Below are positions 49,201 to 58,733 of a stretch of 64,000 bases of DNA, one piece after another (the first letter of the stretch is position 1; each line of letters begins with the position of its first letter). A program made the position numbers and the translations under genes. Source of the stretch: Pithys albifrons albifrons (Eukaryota > Chordata > Aves > Passeriformes > Thamnophilidae). The DNA lies in assembly GCF_047495875.1 (NCBI RefSeq), contig NC_092467.1, positions 18,991,066 through 19,055,065 on the forward strand. Reading direction: 5' to 3'. A model generated the notes under the pieces. That model was not told the origin of the DNA and searched no databases. It saw only the letters and a program-made list of their open reading frames with translations.

Positions 49201-51653
49201 TGTACAAGAAAGAGTGGTAGCATTTAATTGTCTGGGTTGGCTTTTTTCTTCTGCTAAGAGTAAAATTCAAAAGTTTTATAAAAAGAAGTAGTGGGCTTTT
49301 TCCATTTTCCCTTCAAGTATGGGTAATTGATCTTCACATTGTACTAATAATTTGTTCTCTGGTTTTTCTAGTTTGAAGATCTGAACACAGTGGCTGAATG
49401 CTTGTTTTCTTTGGTCAATGGTGATGATATGTTTGCAACATTTGCTCAAATCCAGCAGAAGAGCACATTGGTGTGGAGGTTCAGTCGCTTATATCTGTAT
49501 TCCTTCATTAGTCTGTTTATATATATGATCCTCAGCCTTTTTATTGCACTCATTACTGACTCCTATGACACCATAAAGGTAAAACATTTATTTTCTTTTA
49601 CACTTCTAATCAGTTTTGGATTCATTCTTGATAGTCGCTCAACACCGTACTATCTGCTGTTAGTTATGAGAGATGAGATTATTAAAATCTTTAGTTTAGT
49701 CTATGGCAAAATTGAGAGGATGACTGGATAGTCATCCAAATGACTAAGCACTAATTGATTTGAAAAATTATCCTCATTGTGTGTCAACGTCCTATTTTCT
49801 GCTGCTTCACCTGGCTTCAAAAATGTGACAGCTAAGGGAAGTGTAAATGGAAGAATGAGAGGAAAGAGTTAATTTTTTTTTTTTAAGGATAGATACATAG
49901 AGCCAGATAAGCCTTGTTTGGAGTGAACCTTTCTTCTCATGGCATCAAAAGATGAGACAGGAAGGGTTTGCTGACATCTCAGAGGTATGGGTTTGGCAGG
50001 AGTTTGGCAAGGTTCAAGCAGATAACTCTGAACTCATTTAAGACTGTCATTAAGGCACATCTGCCTTGCTTAATGTGCTGCTTAGATATGTATGGTGAAA
50101 AGGAAATGCATTCTGAAAGACCCTTCTCATTCAAGTTAAAATTGTGCCATGTTTCCAGTATGAACTGTCTGAAAGTGAAGGTAAGTTTTCAGTAATTACC
50201 TTTTGTTCTTGACCTCAAGTGCTGCCTCCCTTTTGTGCTTCTGGCAGCCTCTGTTACCAGTGAGAAGGCAATGTGGCTCATGCTCTTCAGCTTTTGTCTT
50301 TCTTGTCCTGGTGTCAGAGAAACAAGCCAGTAGAATAAGACTGGTCTGACATGAACTACGACTTCCAGACTGAGCAAGAGCCCCACTTTCTAAGCATTTC
50401 CAAATATAATTTAACTGTCTGTGCTTCTGAGTTTACTGGATGATCTGACCTGCAAAACAGTGTTTTATTGTTACTCTTCCCTGTGAGCACTTCATGTGGA
50501 TCCACTGGGAGCTATTTCAGTATGCTGAACTTGTGTTTTTCACAGCATTTCTTCAGCATGGCAATGTTGAATATCCATGATAGGGCCCTTCAAATCCCAC
50601 ATTTGAGTTCTTAGGGAAAACAATCCCAGGACACTTGCAGTGAGCTCAGCACCTCACTGTGAACAGGGAGAATCAATCAATGCCAGTATGATTTGAAATC
50701 ACTTGCTTGGCCTTATGGGCAGCAAACAAAACATAAGAGAGTCTCTGAAAATGTGAATTTTCTGTCACGTTGGTTGCTTTGTTCCACCAACTATATATGT
50801 GGTGTTTCTGGGATGGGGCTTTTTCCTTTCTACAGCAGTACTGAAGAAATAAACCAAATAGTCTGGTTTTACTGTCACTCTCTAGAGGAAATTTTAGAAC
50901 ATTTTGTGCCAAGTAACTTCTCGTGTCTTGTAAGCAAAACACTTTTTCTTTCAGAAATATCAAAAAAGTGGTTTTCCAGTAACAGATCTACACGAATTTC
51001 TAAAAGACCATGACAGTGGCTACAGAAAAGACCAGACTTCTATGTCATTCATTTGCTGCTGTAAGAGGTCAGTATGGTGCTTTTAATGAGCATTTTCCTG
51101 AGAAGTACACCAGTTAGCATCTCACTGCAAAATGCTGTTTCACAAATGCTGGAGCATCCAGAACTACACCTGTACTTTCAGAGTACTCTGGCAGAGGGAA
51201 ACCTCATAGCCAAAAAGGAGCATGTCAGATGATGATGGGCAGGTATCCCAGTAGTGGATGTGGGTGCTTGAAAGCAACTAGTTAACAAGAACTCCAGCCA
51301 GGTACAGCTTCAGGTTTCACATACAAGTCATTGTGCAGAATAAGAGATTTTTGTCTGCTTGAGCATAATAAATATACTTCACTGTAATATGCTGTGCAGT
51401 ATTGAGGGCACAAGCCTGGTAGTTGAAGTGAAAATCTAGAGCTTTTGCCACTATGGAAGGTTCTGCTTGATTGTCCCAGTGCAGGTGTTGGAGTTGTATA
51501 TTGAAATGGGAGAGCACAGAACAGAAGGGTCAAACCTTAACTTGCATGGGTAAATGATTTCTATTGCATTTCTTGTTGAATGTAGAATTGTGATTTTTTT
51601 TTTCTTTTTGCAGACAACAGAGTGATGACAACTTGATACTTATTAATGGATGA
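31208..51653 (+). CDS. MCOLN2: MCOLN2, mucolipin-2 (TRPML2) endolysosomal cation channel
   Basis: Fourteen coding exons join in frame: 31208-31257, 34675-34834, 36755-36928, 40282-40426, 40981-41065, 41179-41275, 41711-41810, 43146-43261, 44619-44768, 46105-46206, 46363-46485, 49372-49578, 50955-51067 and 51614-51653. The product is about 553 residues (human 566, with a different N terminus). It has the polybasic stretch [13 protein letters not shown]1, a luminal domain with LPDCYAF, S2 to S6, and the pore motif NGDDMF at 450-455. The C terminus has a Cys cluster (ICCCKR) and ends [12 protein letters not shown]. Phrases such as [19 protein letters not shown] and RSDDHLI-like QQSDDNLI mark it as TRPML2 rather than TRPML3. 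In mammals it is a recycling-endosome and lysosome channel, induced in immune cells. It is the downstream tandem paralogue of MCOLN3. Confidence 0.96.
31258..34674 (+). other. MCOLN2: MCOLN2 intron 1
   Basis: The first 450 bases are still CpG island; the rest is AT-rich. I see no repeat family, RNA gene or alternative exon that I can support. Confidence 0.6.
34675..34834 (+). CDS. MCOLN2: MCOLN2 exon, N-terminal cytosolic part and S1 start
   Basis: It reads [35 protein letters not shown] and [17 protein letters not shown]. The acceptor is tggcag and the donor gtaatc. Confidence 0.95.
34835..40281 (+). other. MCOLN2: MCOLN2 introns 2 and 3 (with exon 36755-36928 between)
   Basis: Two long introns with moderate GC. 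ORFs of 80-140 codons on both strands near 35.3-36.5 kb and 38.4-38.7 kb have no recognisable family and overlap one another. I see nothing else. Confidence 0.6.
36755..36928 (+). CDS. MCOLN2: MCOLN2 exon, S1 end and luminal domain start
   Basis: This 174-bp exon reads [19 protein letters not shown], then [20 protein letters not shown]. Compared with the MCOLN3 exon it has two extra codons. The donor is gtaagt. Confidence 0.95.
40282..40426 (+). CDS. MCOLN2: MCOLN2 exon, luminal domain
   Basis: This 145-bp exon (phase 0 in, 1 out) reads [18 protein letters not shown], then [20 protein letters not shown]. Sequons NIS and NGT are present. The donor is gtacaa. Confidence 0.93.
40981..41065 (+). 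CDS. MCOLN2: MCOLN2 exon, luminal domain, 85 bp
   Basis: It reads [20 protein letters not shown] and then FFNLEFYR, matching human SSFFRLEFYR at its end. The acceptor is ctttccag and the donor gtatag. Confidence 0.9.
41179..41275 (+). CDS. MCOLN2: MCOLN2 exon, luminal domain, 97 bp
   Basis: It reads [20 protein letters not shown] and then [12 protein letters not shown]. Length and phase equal those of the MCOLN3 exon at 19065. Confidence 0.95.
41711..41810 (+). CDS. MCOLN2: MCOLN2 exon, end of luminal domain, 100 bp
   Basis: It reads [19 protein letters not shown] and then [10 protein letters not shown]. The acceptor is ttttcag and the donor gtaagt. Confidence 0.95.
43146..43261 (+). CDS. 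MCOLN2: MCOLN2 exon, S2
   Basis: This 116-bp exon reads [19 protein letters not shown] and then [19 protein letters not shown]. It has one codon more than MCOLN3. The His283 position of TRPML3 is Gln here. Confidence 0.95.
43670..43745 (+). repeat. Poly-T / pyrimidine tract in MCOLN2 intron
   Basis: A run of T broken by single C (about 43712-43741) is followed by a C/T-rich stretch. It may be the remains of a reverse-oriented poly(A) tail; no element body is visible. Confidence 0.5.
44619..44768 (+). CDS. MCOLN2: MCOLN2 exon, S3
   Basis: This 150-bp exon reads [19 protein letters not shown], then [18 protein letters not shown], ending in KMEIKAK. The donor is gtgaga. Confidence 0.95.
46105..46206 (+). 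CDS. MCOLN2: MCOLN2 exon, S4
   Basis: This 102-bp exon reads [20 protein letters not shown] and then [14 protein letters not shown]. The acceptor is cctcag and the donor gtaagg. Confidence 0.95.
46239..46285 (+). repeat. AT/TG microsatellite in MCOLN2 intron
   Basis: Alternating purine-pyrimidine sequence (atatatatgcatgtgtgtat and continuing) in the 156-bp intron between the S4 and S5 exons. Confidence 0.85.
46363..46485 (+). CDS. MCOLN2: MCOLN2 exon, S5
   Basis: This 123-bp exon reads [19 protein letters not shown] and then [20 protein letters not shown]. It is only 157 bases after the S4 exon, with an AT/TG microsatellite in the small intron between them. Confidence 0.95.
46752..47114 (+). 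mobile_element. CR1 LINE, truncated 3' end
   Basis: Recognisable CR1 blocks in order: ggggagacctcattgcagtc, gttgtgccaggggaggttta, ggaacaggcttcccagggca and ctcgatgatccttgagggtc. The element ends with the octamer pair tttctgtg-attctatg at 47099-47114, typical of avian CR1. It lies in sense orientation in the intron after the MCOLN2 S5 exon and is 5' truncated, so it codes for nothing complete. Confidence 0.88.
47181..47202 (+). repeat. Poly-T run
   Basis: About 21 consecutive T bases shortly after the CR1 fragment; simple sequence. Confidence 0.85.
47203..49371 (+). other. MCOLN2: MCOLN2 intron before the pore exon, no recognised content
   Basis: A 2.1-kb stretch of ordinary intron sequence after the CR1 fragment. 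I see no exon or repeat family. Confidence 0.6.
49372..49578 (+). CDS. MCOLN2: MCOLN2 exon, pore and S6
   Basis: This 207-bp exon reads [31 protein letters not shown] and [20 protein letters not shown]. The selectivity-filter acid pair is intact. The donor is gtaaaa. Confidence 0.96.
50955..51067 (+). CDS. MCOLN2: MCOLN2 exon, cytosolic C terminus
   Basis: This 113-bp exon reads [18 protein letters not shown], then [11 protein letters not shown]. The donor is gtcagt with phase 2. The Cys cluster aligns with that of MCOLN3. Confidence 0.93.
51614..51653 (+). CDS. MCOLN2: MCOLN2 last coding exon
   Basis: The acceptor ctttttgcag ends at 51613. In phase it gives [13 protein letters not shown] and a TGA at 51651-51653. 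The RSDDHLIPIS end of human TRPML2 confirms the frame. Confidence 0.93.
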
Positions 51654-52170
51654 CTGCACATTGAAATTCGCCACTAATAAATGCAAAGAAAGCCAAGTGG
51701 TACGAAGAAGAATTCTCCAAATTGCAGTGAAGCCAACCACCTGGACCTGCCCCTCATGAACTGACTAGTCTTACCTAATTAAAGTTTTTTGGGGAAAAAA
51801 CTATTAATGTGACATCAGCTGGCTGACCAGTAGAAGAGCCTAGAAGCTGTCTTTGGAATAGAGCTGTGAAGAACTCTCTCCTTGCCTGAAGTTATTTCAC
51901 ATTAAAGAAGGATGATTCTTGAGCATTGTCTGTGGGAGCTCCGTTTGCTAATCAGCTCTAGGAGGAAGGAAAGTGACTCTGAATCCAACTGATGTCGTTA
52001 ATAAGGAAAAGAACTCTATGAAAATATTTTTAAAGAAATAGTTCTGTGTAAAAAAAGTATTAATAAAAGGTAATCAAGGAAGGAGGAATTTTTCACTTAA
52101 AGTGATGCATTCATCTATTCTACTTGGCAAATTTCATTTATTTGAAATAAATTTCTGTAAAACTAAAAAG
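51654..52170 (+). other. MCOLN2: MCOLN2 3' UTR
   Basis: AT-rich sequence after the TGA, with two AATAAA hexamers at 52062-52067 and 52146-52151. The 3' UTR is therefore probably 400-520 bases long. Confidence 0.7.
52062..52067 (+). terminator. MCOLN2: Poly(A) signal AATAAA of MCOLN2
   Basis: The first canonical hexamer after the stop codon, about 410 bases downstream; a second one follows at 52146-52151. Confidence 0.6.
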
Positions 52171-55090
52171 CTGCACAACAGTGCAAAATAATTGTGGTTC
52201 TCTCTTGTATATCATTTTAACACAAACAACATATATGTTACAGTCTGTTCTTTAATAGCTTTACTAAAAAGCCATTTGTTATCCTTTTTTGACTGTCCTG
52301 TTATACCCACAATATTTGATTTGTACTGTGTCTGGAGTAAACTTACTGCTTTAGCTACAGGTAAGTACTTTTTGCATGGTTGAAAACTTTCATGGCAAGC
52401 AATACATGAAGGCTGATGGTATTTGATATTATTACACTGTGTAGCCATAATCTGGATGACAAATTTAGGCAAAAACAATGCTATGGAGCTGTATTTCTAT
52501 TTCAGGCACATGTTAATTGGAAGAAAATATGTAATAACTGATGCCGGCAGTTGATTTGTTCAAGTGACTTTCTAGCTGTCTTTGGAATGGTCCTCTGTAA
52601 AAACTGTATTTTTCCCTTGGGTCTTTATAAACTTTTTTTTTCAATGAGAGCAGAGCACTTCCAATGCATAGGTTTTAACCAGATACTTCTGGAAACTTTC
52701 AGGGGTGCTAACTGCCCCTGGGGTAGGTGGGCTGTTGTATTAGGTGCTTTGTTTTATCCACTATCTGCTCCCTAAAAACACTCTTTAGTAGACTGTGTCA
52801 GTGTGTTGGATAGGACTTGATCTTGCTACTTGTTCTTTACTACTAATGATGGTCTCTGCAAGTTCTGGCTTGCTGGTGTTTCAAATGCAAAGACAAAACA
52901 CTACGCTGGTAAGAGTGAGGTGAGTGACAGCCTTTTTTCTTTCCTTTTTTTTTTTAATTTCCTGCCTAGTGTTTACCTTCCTAATAATTAAGCTTTTTTT
53001 GTTGAAAGTGAATGCCATTTTGCCTTGTTTAGGCTGCAATCAGGTGTCTAGAACAGACGAGGGTTTTGTCAGTATTTCGATGTATCCAGGTTCTGCAAAC
53101 TTAAATGCTTCTCTTCCTGAAATTTCTTTGGGACAGAAGAGTCAACTTTTCTCCTAATGTTAATCTGCAGAACTTGTTTGTGTCAAGATTAGCTTTCTAG
53201 TGCATGCTCTAGGGCCCTGGATGATCCAAGTGCTCTTCTGCAGGCTGTAGAATGATCAGCATTAACTGTTGCCAGCAGTTTCTTTTCCCATAAAATGTGT
53301 AATCTTTACTTTGTAAGATGCTGGTGTTTTCCAAATTTGCTACTATTTTTCTGGTAGCTTTTTGAAATGTCTCTAAATCATACACTTCCAGCATGTCTGA
53401 AAATAAGCTCTATTTTCCTTACTGCTCTGCCCTCTGCTAGTACTTCAGAAATGTTGAGAGACCTGAACTTAGAAAAAGCAGATAATAATACTGTATATGT
53501 TGATAACTACTCATATTGGTATAACAGCCTCATGGCTTCCTGAGGCCTGGTGCCTCTCTTCCCCAAGGCAGGTGAGGTACATCCTGTACCCTTGGCATTG
53601 TGAGCCATGGTGAAGGAGCCGTGGCTCCTCTTTAAAGCTCCAACTTCAATTGTCTCTTTCCAATTTAGTAGGACATTGAATGTGACCTGCCAAAGCCATT
53701 GCTCAGATAAATACTTGTTTGTGAGAGAATCCTCAGGGAATGAGGGAAAGTTATCAACAGACAGAATGCAGAGAATACTTCCAACTCCTAACTCATTTTA
53801 AGACTCAATTTCTGTAATGGAATCAAAAGCTTTCTTGTCCAGTATTGATTTTTTTTAATTGTTTAATCATATGAGCTGCTTGCTAGCTAGGCTAGACTGC
53901 TACTTCAGCCCTACCATATTAGCGTGGGTCACTAATGTGTTGTAGAAACCATTTTGTGTCTTCACCATCTGGTGTTCTGTTTTGGTTTTTTTTCCTCTTG
54001 GAAAAAAAAAGAGATAAGAGCTGCTTGCTGGAGGTTATTACAGGCTCTCTGTTCCACAGAGGTTAAACGTAATAGGAAACCTGGCATATGTTGACTCTTA
54101 ATTCTGCACATTAATACATATTTGAACACAGTTGCTGATTGATACGTGGTCCCACTCCAACTGCTCAGGAGGTGATGCACAGTAATGGAAGTGGTACTGG
54201 AGCATAAACTTTTGCAAAGTGCTCTGAATATAGGCTGTTCCTTTTTGTTATCTTGTTCTCTGGGAATAAAAGCTTTTGCTAATTGCTTATAGGACTTAAG
54301 AAAAAGAGGAGAGAAAGTGATGAGACATTGAGAAGGTTGCATTGGGAAGAAACTGGAAGAAAGGAAGAAAATTGCCTAAGCCATTTTCGAGGTGAGCATT
54401 CAAGTGAGGGGAACCGGGTGAATAGGAGTTTGGCTCTTATTTTGGGTTTGTTTTTTTTATAAAACAGAAGAAGTGCTGGAATGGAGTCTGTTTGGCATTT
54501 CATGTATAATGTTCCTGTGCAAGGCTGTATCTAGCCTTTAACTCTGTCTACGCTTCATGGTGTAATTGTTACCAGGATTTCTGAGAAGTGGAGCAGGGAT
54601 GTTCTGCTGAGAGTTTCTTGTCTGTCCTACTCTGAACAGACTCTGCACTACTTGCCTGCTCTCAGTAAACGATTTAGATAGGTAGCAATGGGGTCAGCTC
54701 CACCTGATCATAGTCTTCAGATAAATTTGATCTTGTACTACTTTCTGCATTCGAGTTTGGCTTGTCCTTCATTGCAGAGCTGTGTGTGTGTATTCCTGCC
54801 CGTTGGAAGTGACATGAGCCTGAAGGTTTTTGTATCATTGGGTTGGGTGTGAGGTGGTTCTTGTTTGCTTTTTAAACTAAGTTTAAAAGAACAGCTACCT
54901 GTGATGCTGGGAGGAAGTGACACGTCCTTGTCGGCTCTATTCGGATCTACTCGCAGCAGCTATTGCAATTTTGTAAGTCTTGCTTTTGTTTCCTAATGTG
55001 TGAATGATGATGGACCTTCTGATGGACTTTTCGGGCAGTGCAGCCCTTTAGACTTGTGCAGCTCCCGATCTCGCTCGTGTGCCCCGGAGC
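52171..55090. other. Intergenic region downstream of MCOLN2
   Basis: Mostly AT-rich. No gene, RNA or element recognised. Short ORFs on both strands lack any family resemblance. Confidence 0.6.
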
Positions 55091-55099
55091 TGCCGCGCA

Positions 55100-55650
55100 T
55101 TGGGGAGAGCCGAACCTCCGCACCGGGGAGGAAACAAACTCATCGGAGAGCTTTCCTGCTCCGTTCGGGGCAGGTGCGGAGCAGGCGGGCAGGGCCGGGC
55201 GGGTTAAGGCGGCGCGGGGCGGGACGGGGCGCGGAGCGGAGCGGGCGGGCCCGCTCTTCGCGGCGGCGGCGGCGCTGCTCCGCTCCGCGCCGGGAGCTGC
55301 CGGTGAGTGGGACCACGGGTCCTGGGGCAGGGCTTGAGCCCCTGACAGCGGGGCCGGGGCGGCGGGGCGGGCGCAGGGCGGCGGAGGACAGCGGTGGGAA
55401 CACCGATATCGGGGGTCGGGCACGTTCCCTGAGGACGAGCGGCTCCCCCAGTTAATCGGCCAGGCAAAACTTTCTGCAGCTCTGAAAAGCTCTCCGCAGC
55501 GGTGCCGGAGTCCCGGGGCGCGCCCCGGCCCGGTGCCGGTGAGGAGAGCTGGAAGCGCGCTCGGCCGCCCCCGCCGCGGGTCCGGAGCCCGGCGGGGCAG
55601 AGCCCGGGGAGCGCCGGCGCTGCCGCTCTGCCCGGCGGCACGTCGCGATG
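55100..55650 (+). promoter_or_regulatory. LPAR3: CpG island, probable LPAR3 promoter and non-coding first exon
   Basis: A sharply bounded GC- and CpG-rich block with GGCGGG-type repeats. A strong donor (CTGCCG then gtgagt, exon end at 55302) on the plus strand could end a first exon. In human the gene next to MCOLN2 on this side, in the same orientation, is LPAR3, whose first exon is non-coding. Hence the assignment, which rests on synteny and not on coding sequence. I find none of the LPAR3 receptor sequence in the window. Confidence 0.5.
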
Positions 55651-58600
55651 CTTGCGGACGTGTATATGCATATACAAAAATACAGGTACTTCCCAGGTAT
55701 GTACACCTGAGTTTCCGTACATTTGAGACTCCGTTTGCACACCTCGAGGTGCGCGTGTGCCGTGCCCTGCTGGATCGCGGGTAGCTGGTATGGACTGCGG
55801 GGGACTGGCACAGGGGTCTTCTGTGAGGTGGCTTTTTAAAAATAAGATAGCTCAATCTATGCAGTACACCGAAAAAATATACTGCCGTTATTTAGGATTG
55901 TATCTTTTGATTAGTCCTTTCCCTTAAGGAAACAAAAGTCAGGGAGGCGAGGAAGGAGTGAAGGCAGTACCCTTGTGTTTCCAGAGGCCATGTAGTTAAC
56001 TCTGTTCTCCCTTCTGTGATACATATCTAGAGAAAGACACTTATTACAGACTGGTGAGGTGCATTGCTGTAGCTCTGTTCTTTAAGCTGTGCTGCGTATG
56101 TGGTTTCCTTGATGTTATTATAGTCTTCTAAGAGGTGCAATAGGAAACACAACTCAAATCCATTATACAGTAAAAAGTCTGATTTCACTAAGCTTATCTG
56201 TGTGTTGAAAATGAAAGTAAATGCAAACAAATTGAGCAATTCCACAAATAAATCTACACAATCAGTAAAGAAGCAGCAGCTCTTACCAGCAAGGGAGGAT
56301 GAAAGATGTATTTAGCTTTTTTTCAGAATGCTAGACAAAAGCTTCAGACAAGTTAGACTGGCTGTATCCTTATCCTCCTGTGTTAAACTGACCATTAGCC
56401 ACTTTAGAACATTCTCCAGAATAGTCCTTATGCTATCAGATAATTAAATAAAATCTCTGATGTATAAGACTTGTCACTGTAGAGATCATATTTTTCTTGG
56501 GTAGATTGACACACCTGGATTCTACTGTTATGCCATTAGGTCCACTTCTAGGTCTTCAGAAAATATTTTTTTGAGTTTGCTATTTCTAGTAGTTTCACTG
56601 ACTTGTTTGCTGCAAACCCAGGTTCTGAATCTGTTAAAGGATCACTTACAGTCAGGTGACTTGTCTTAATCAGCAGTGGTGTGATTCAGGTCCGCATCAG
56701 CTATGTGCTGAAAATAAAACAGTAAAAGTTGACTTGGTTGGAACTGTGCTGAAATAGTCTGTATTCATGTTCTGTAGGCTTGTGAAACAGGACTGATTTG
56801 ATGAATGGTAAACTGGAGCTGATAGTGATCAATGGGTGGACCTGGAAGTTCTGCAGAAATGGGAAATTTACTTTAGAAGCAGAACAAACATTTTCTTCTA
56901 GGCATGTTTCACAATGTATAGGCTTTTTGAATGACTTTTAAATATTTTAAATGCTGTGTCTGTTTCTGCATTATAGGATGACCAGCTAGCTCCTTCCAGA
57001 ACCACACTTAAAGGAGACTAAATGAAGGCTTTGCAATGAAGTTTTTAGTTTGAAGTCCATATATAGATTTAGTGAACCATAATTTCAGAAAGTCTTAAAT
57101 TACCAAAGTCTGAAGTCTAACTTGTGGTAACTAGTGAGTTACTTGCTATCTGTCCCTAACAACTTTCTGTGATGGATCAGAGCTTTCAAATTAGTGCAGT
57201 ACGGCAGTTTCATGCTAAAGGGATTTTAACAGCTGGAACCTGAGCTTTATAATACCTTGGTAGAGGTGCTCCTGTATCTCCATGCTTCACAGGTCAGCTG
57301 TCAGTGTCAGCCTCTTGCAGTTTACAGAGGAACAGCACTGTCACATACATGCACGGGGTGACACTTCTGTGCCTCAACAGTGGTTTTTAAGACTCTTATC
57401 GAACTATGTGTACAAAGCACTGTGGTCTGTAGCTGGCAGTACTACTTCCTCTCTCTACAACTTTAAATATTTAGTCTTGAGGTTCTACATTTTTGGTATG
57501 TTTAATACTTTTCTTAAGATTCTTTGTTTGGACCATATAGCATTGATATTTTATGCAGGATGTAAAAAAAAATGTTGCCACTACTGACATCTATAGGTTG
57601 GCAAGGAATTATCTTGATTCCCTTCACCCCACTACCTTCCTAGTCCAAAAGATGACACCATTAAAATGGATTATTACCGGAAATATCCAGAACCATGGTG
57701 GAATTATAAGTGTTGCTGTACTTTCCATCAAGTTAATATTATGTAGATGAAGCAGGCTTGAAGAGAAAATGGATGGGATGCTCTGATCTCCTTATTCTAA
57801 AAGGCATTGAAGACCAAGGGAATGGGATAATGCTGCTTGAAAGTATTTGAATTGAGTTCAGGCAGTTATCTGAAATTTAGAATACTTAGGTTAAAAAGAA
57901 AACCAAACAAAAACACAAGTAAATTTTCTTAATAGTAAGTAAGTTCTCTGGATGAAAAACTTAGTCATTGAGCCTTACAATTTTTCAACATCAACTTTCC
58001 TTTCATCAAATTTTTCAAGCTGGATTTTTACAATGTTTTTTAAAAAAGTATATTCTCAGGTCCTTGAAGTGTAACATGTATCATGCTGTTTCAAGCACAG
58101 GCAGTGCCTGCAAAATTTATATAATGAGAAAAAGTACAACAGTTACTTCTGAGATAATTTGTCTCTGTAAAACCTGTTAAATAATGTTGGCTTCCATTAC
58201 ATCCCCTAATAGTACCAGATAAAAAAAGCTTTAGTTTAAATGGAGATACTTCTACAGAACTTTGTGTTCTCTATGTGCTTTCTTTCAGTTTGTTTCTCTA
58301 AATTGATTTTGGTTATAATATCAATTAACTATTAAAGACAATTAGAAGTGAGCCAGAGCACTTACTTCACAAAACTCCTCCTCACAGTTACATATTAACA
58401 TTTTTGGCCTCTGCTGTGTTACACACCCTTTTCTACAGTGGTATTTCTTTCTAAGCTGAGGTAACCTGAATGGGTTTCTTGGGTTACTGTGCAATCATTT
58501 GGCTGTGTTTTTCTCCGTGGCTATACATGTACACAGGGTGTGGAGGGGAACAAGGAACCAATTCCCTTTCTGAACTAATACTATTTGTATGTATAGCTTT

Positions 58601-58700
58601 GGTGTCCAGTGCCCTGGCTTCCTTCTGCCTGTGCCTTCGTCTGGGAAATGAGGTGAAAGAGAGCTTTTCAGTAATAAAAAAAGTAAAAAGAGTACTGGTG

Positions 58701-58733
58701 GTTTATCCAGGAGCAGAGGATGTTTATCCAGGA
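58701..58733 (+). repeat. 12-bp direct repeat, 21-bp spacing
   Basis: GTTTATCCAGGA occurs at 58701-58712 and again at 58722-58733; cagaggatg/cagagggtg follow, so the unit is an imperfect tandem duplication. Confidence 0.75.

Noticed and set aside
54947..55855. 302-codon minus-strand ORF across the 55-kb CpG island, plus several overlapping ORFs
   Set aside because: The frame is Pro/Arg/Ala-rich low-complexity translation of CpG-island sequence, and long ORFs exist there on both strands. GC-rich DNA has few stop codons, so this is expected by composition.
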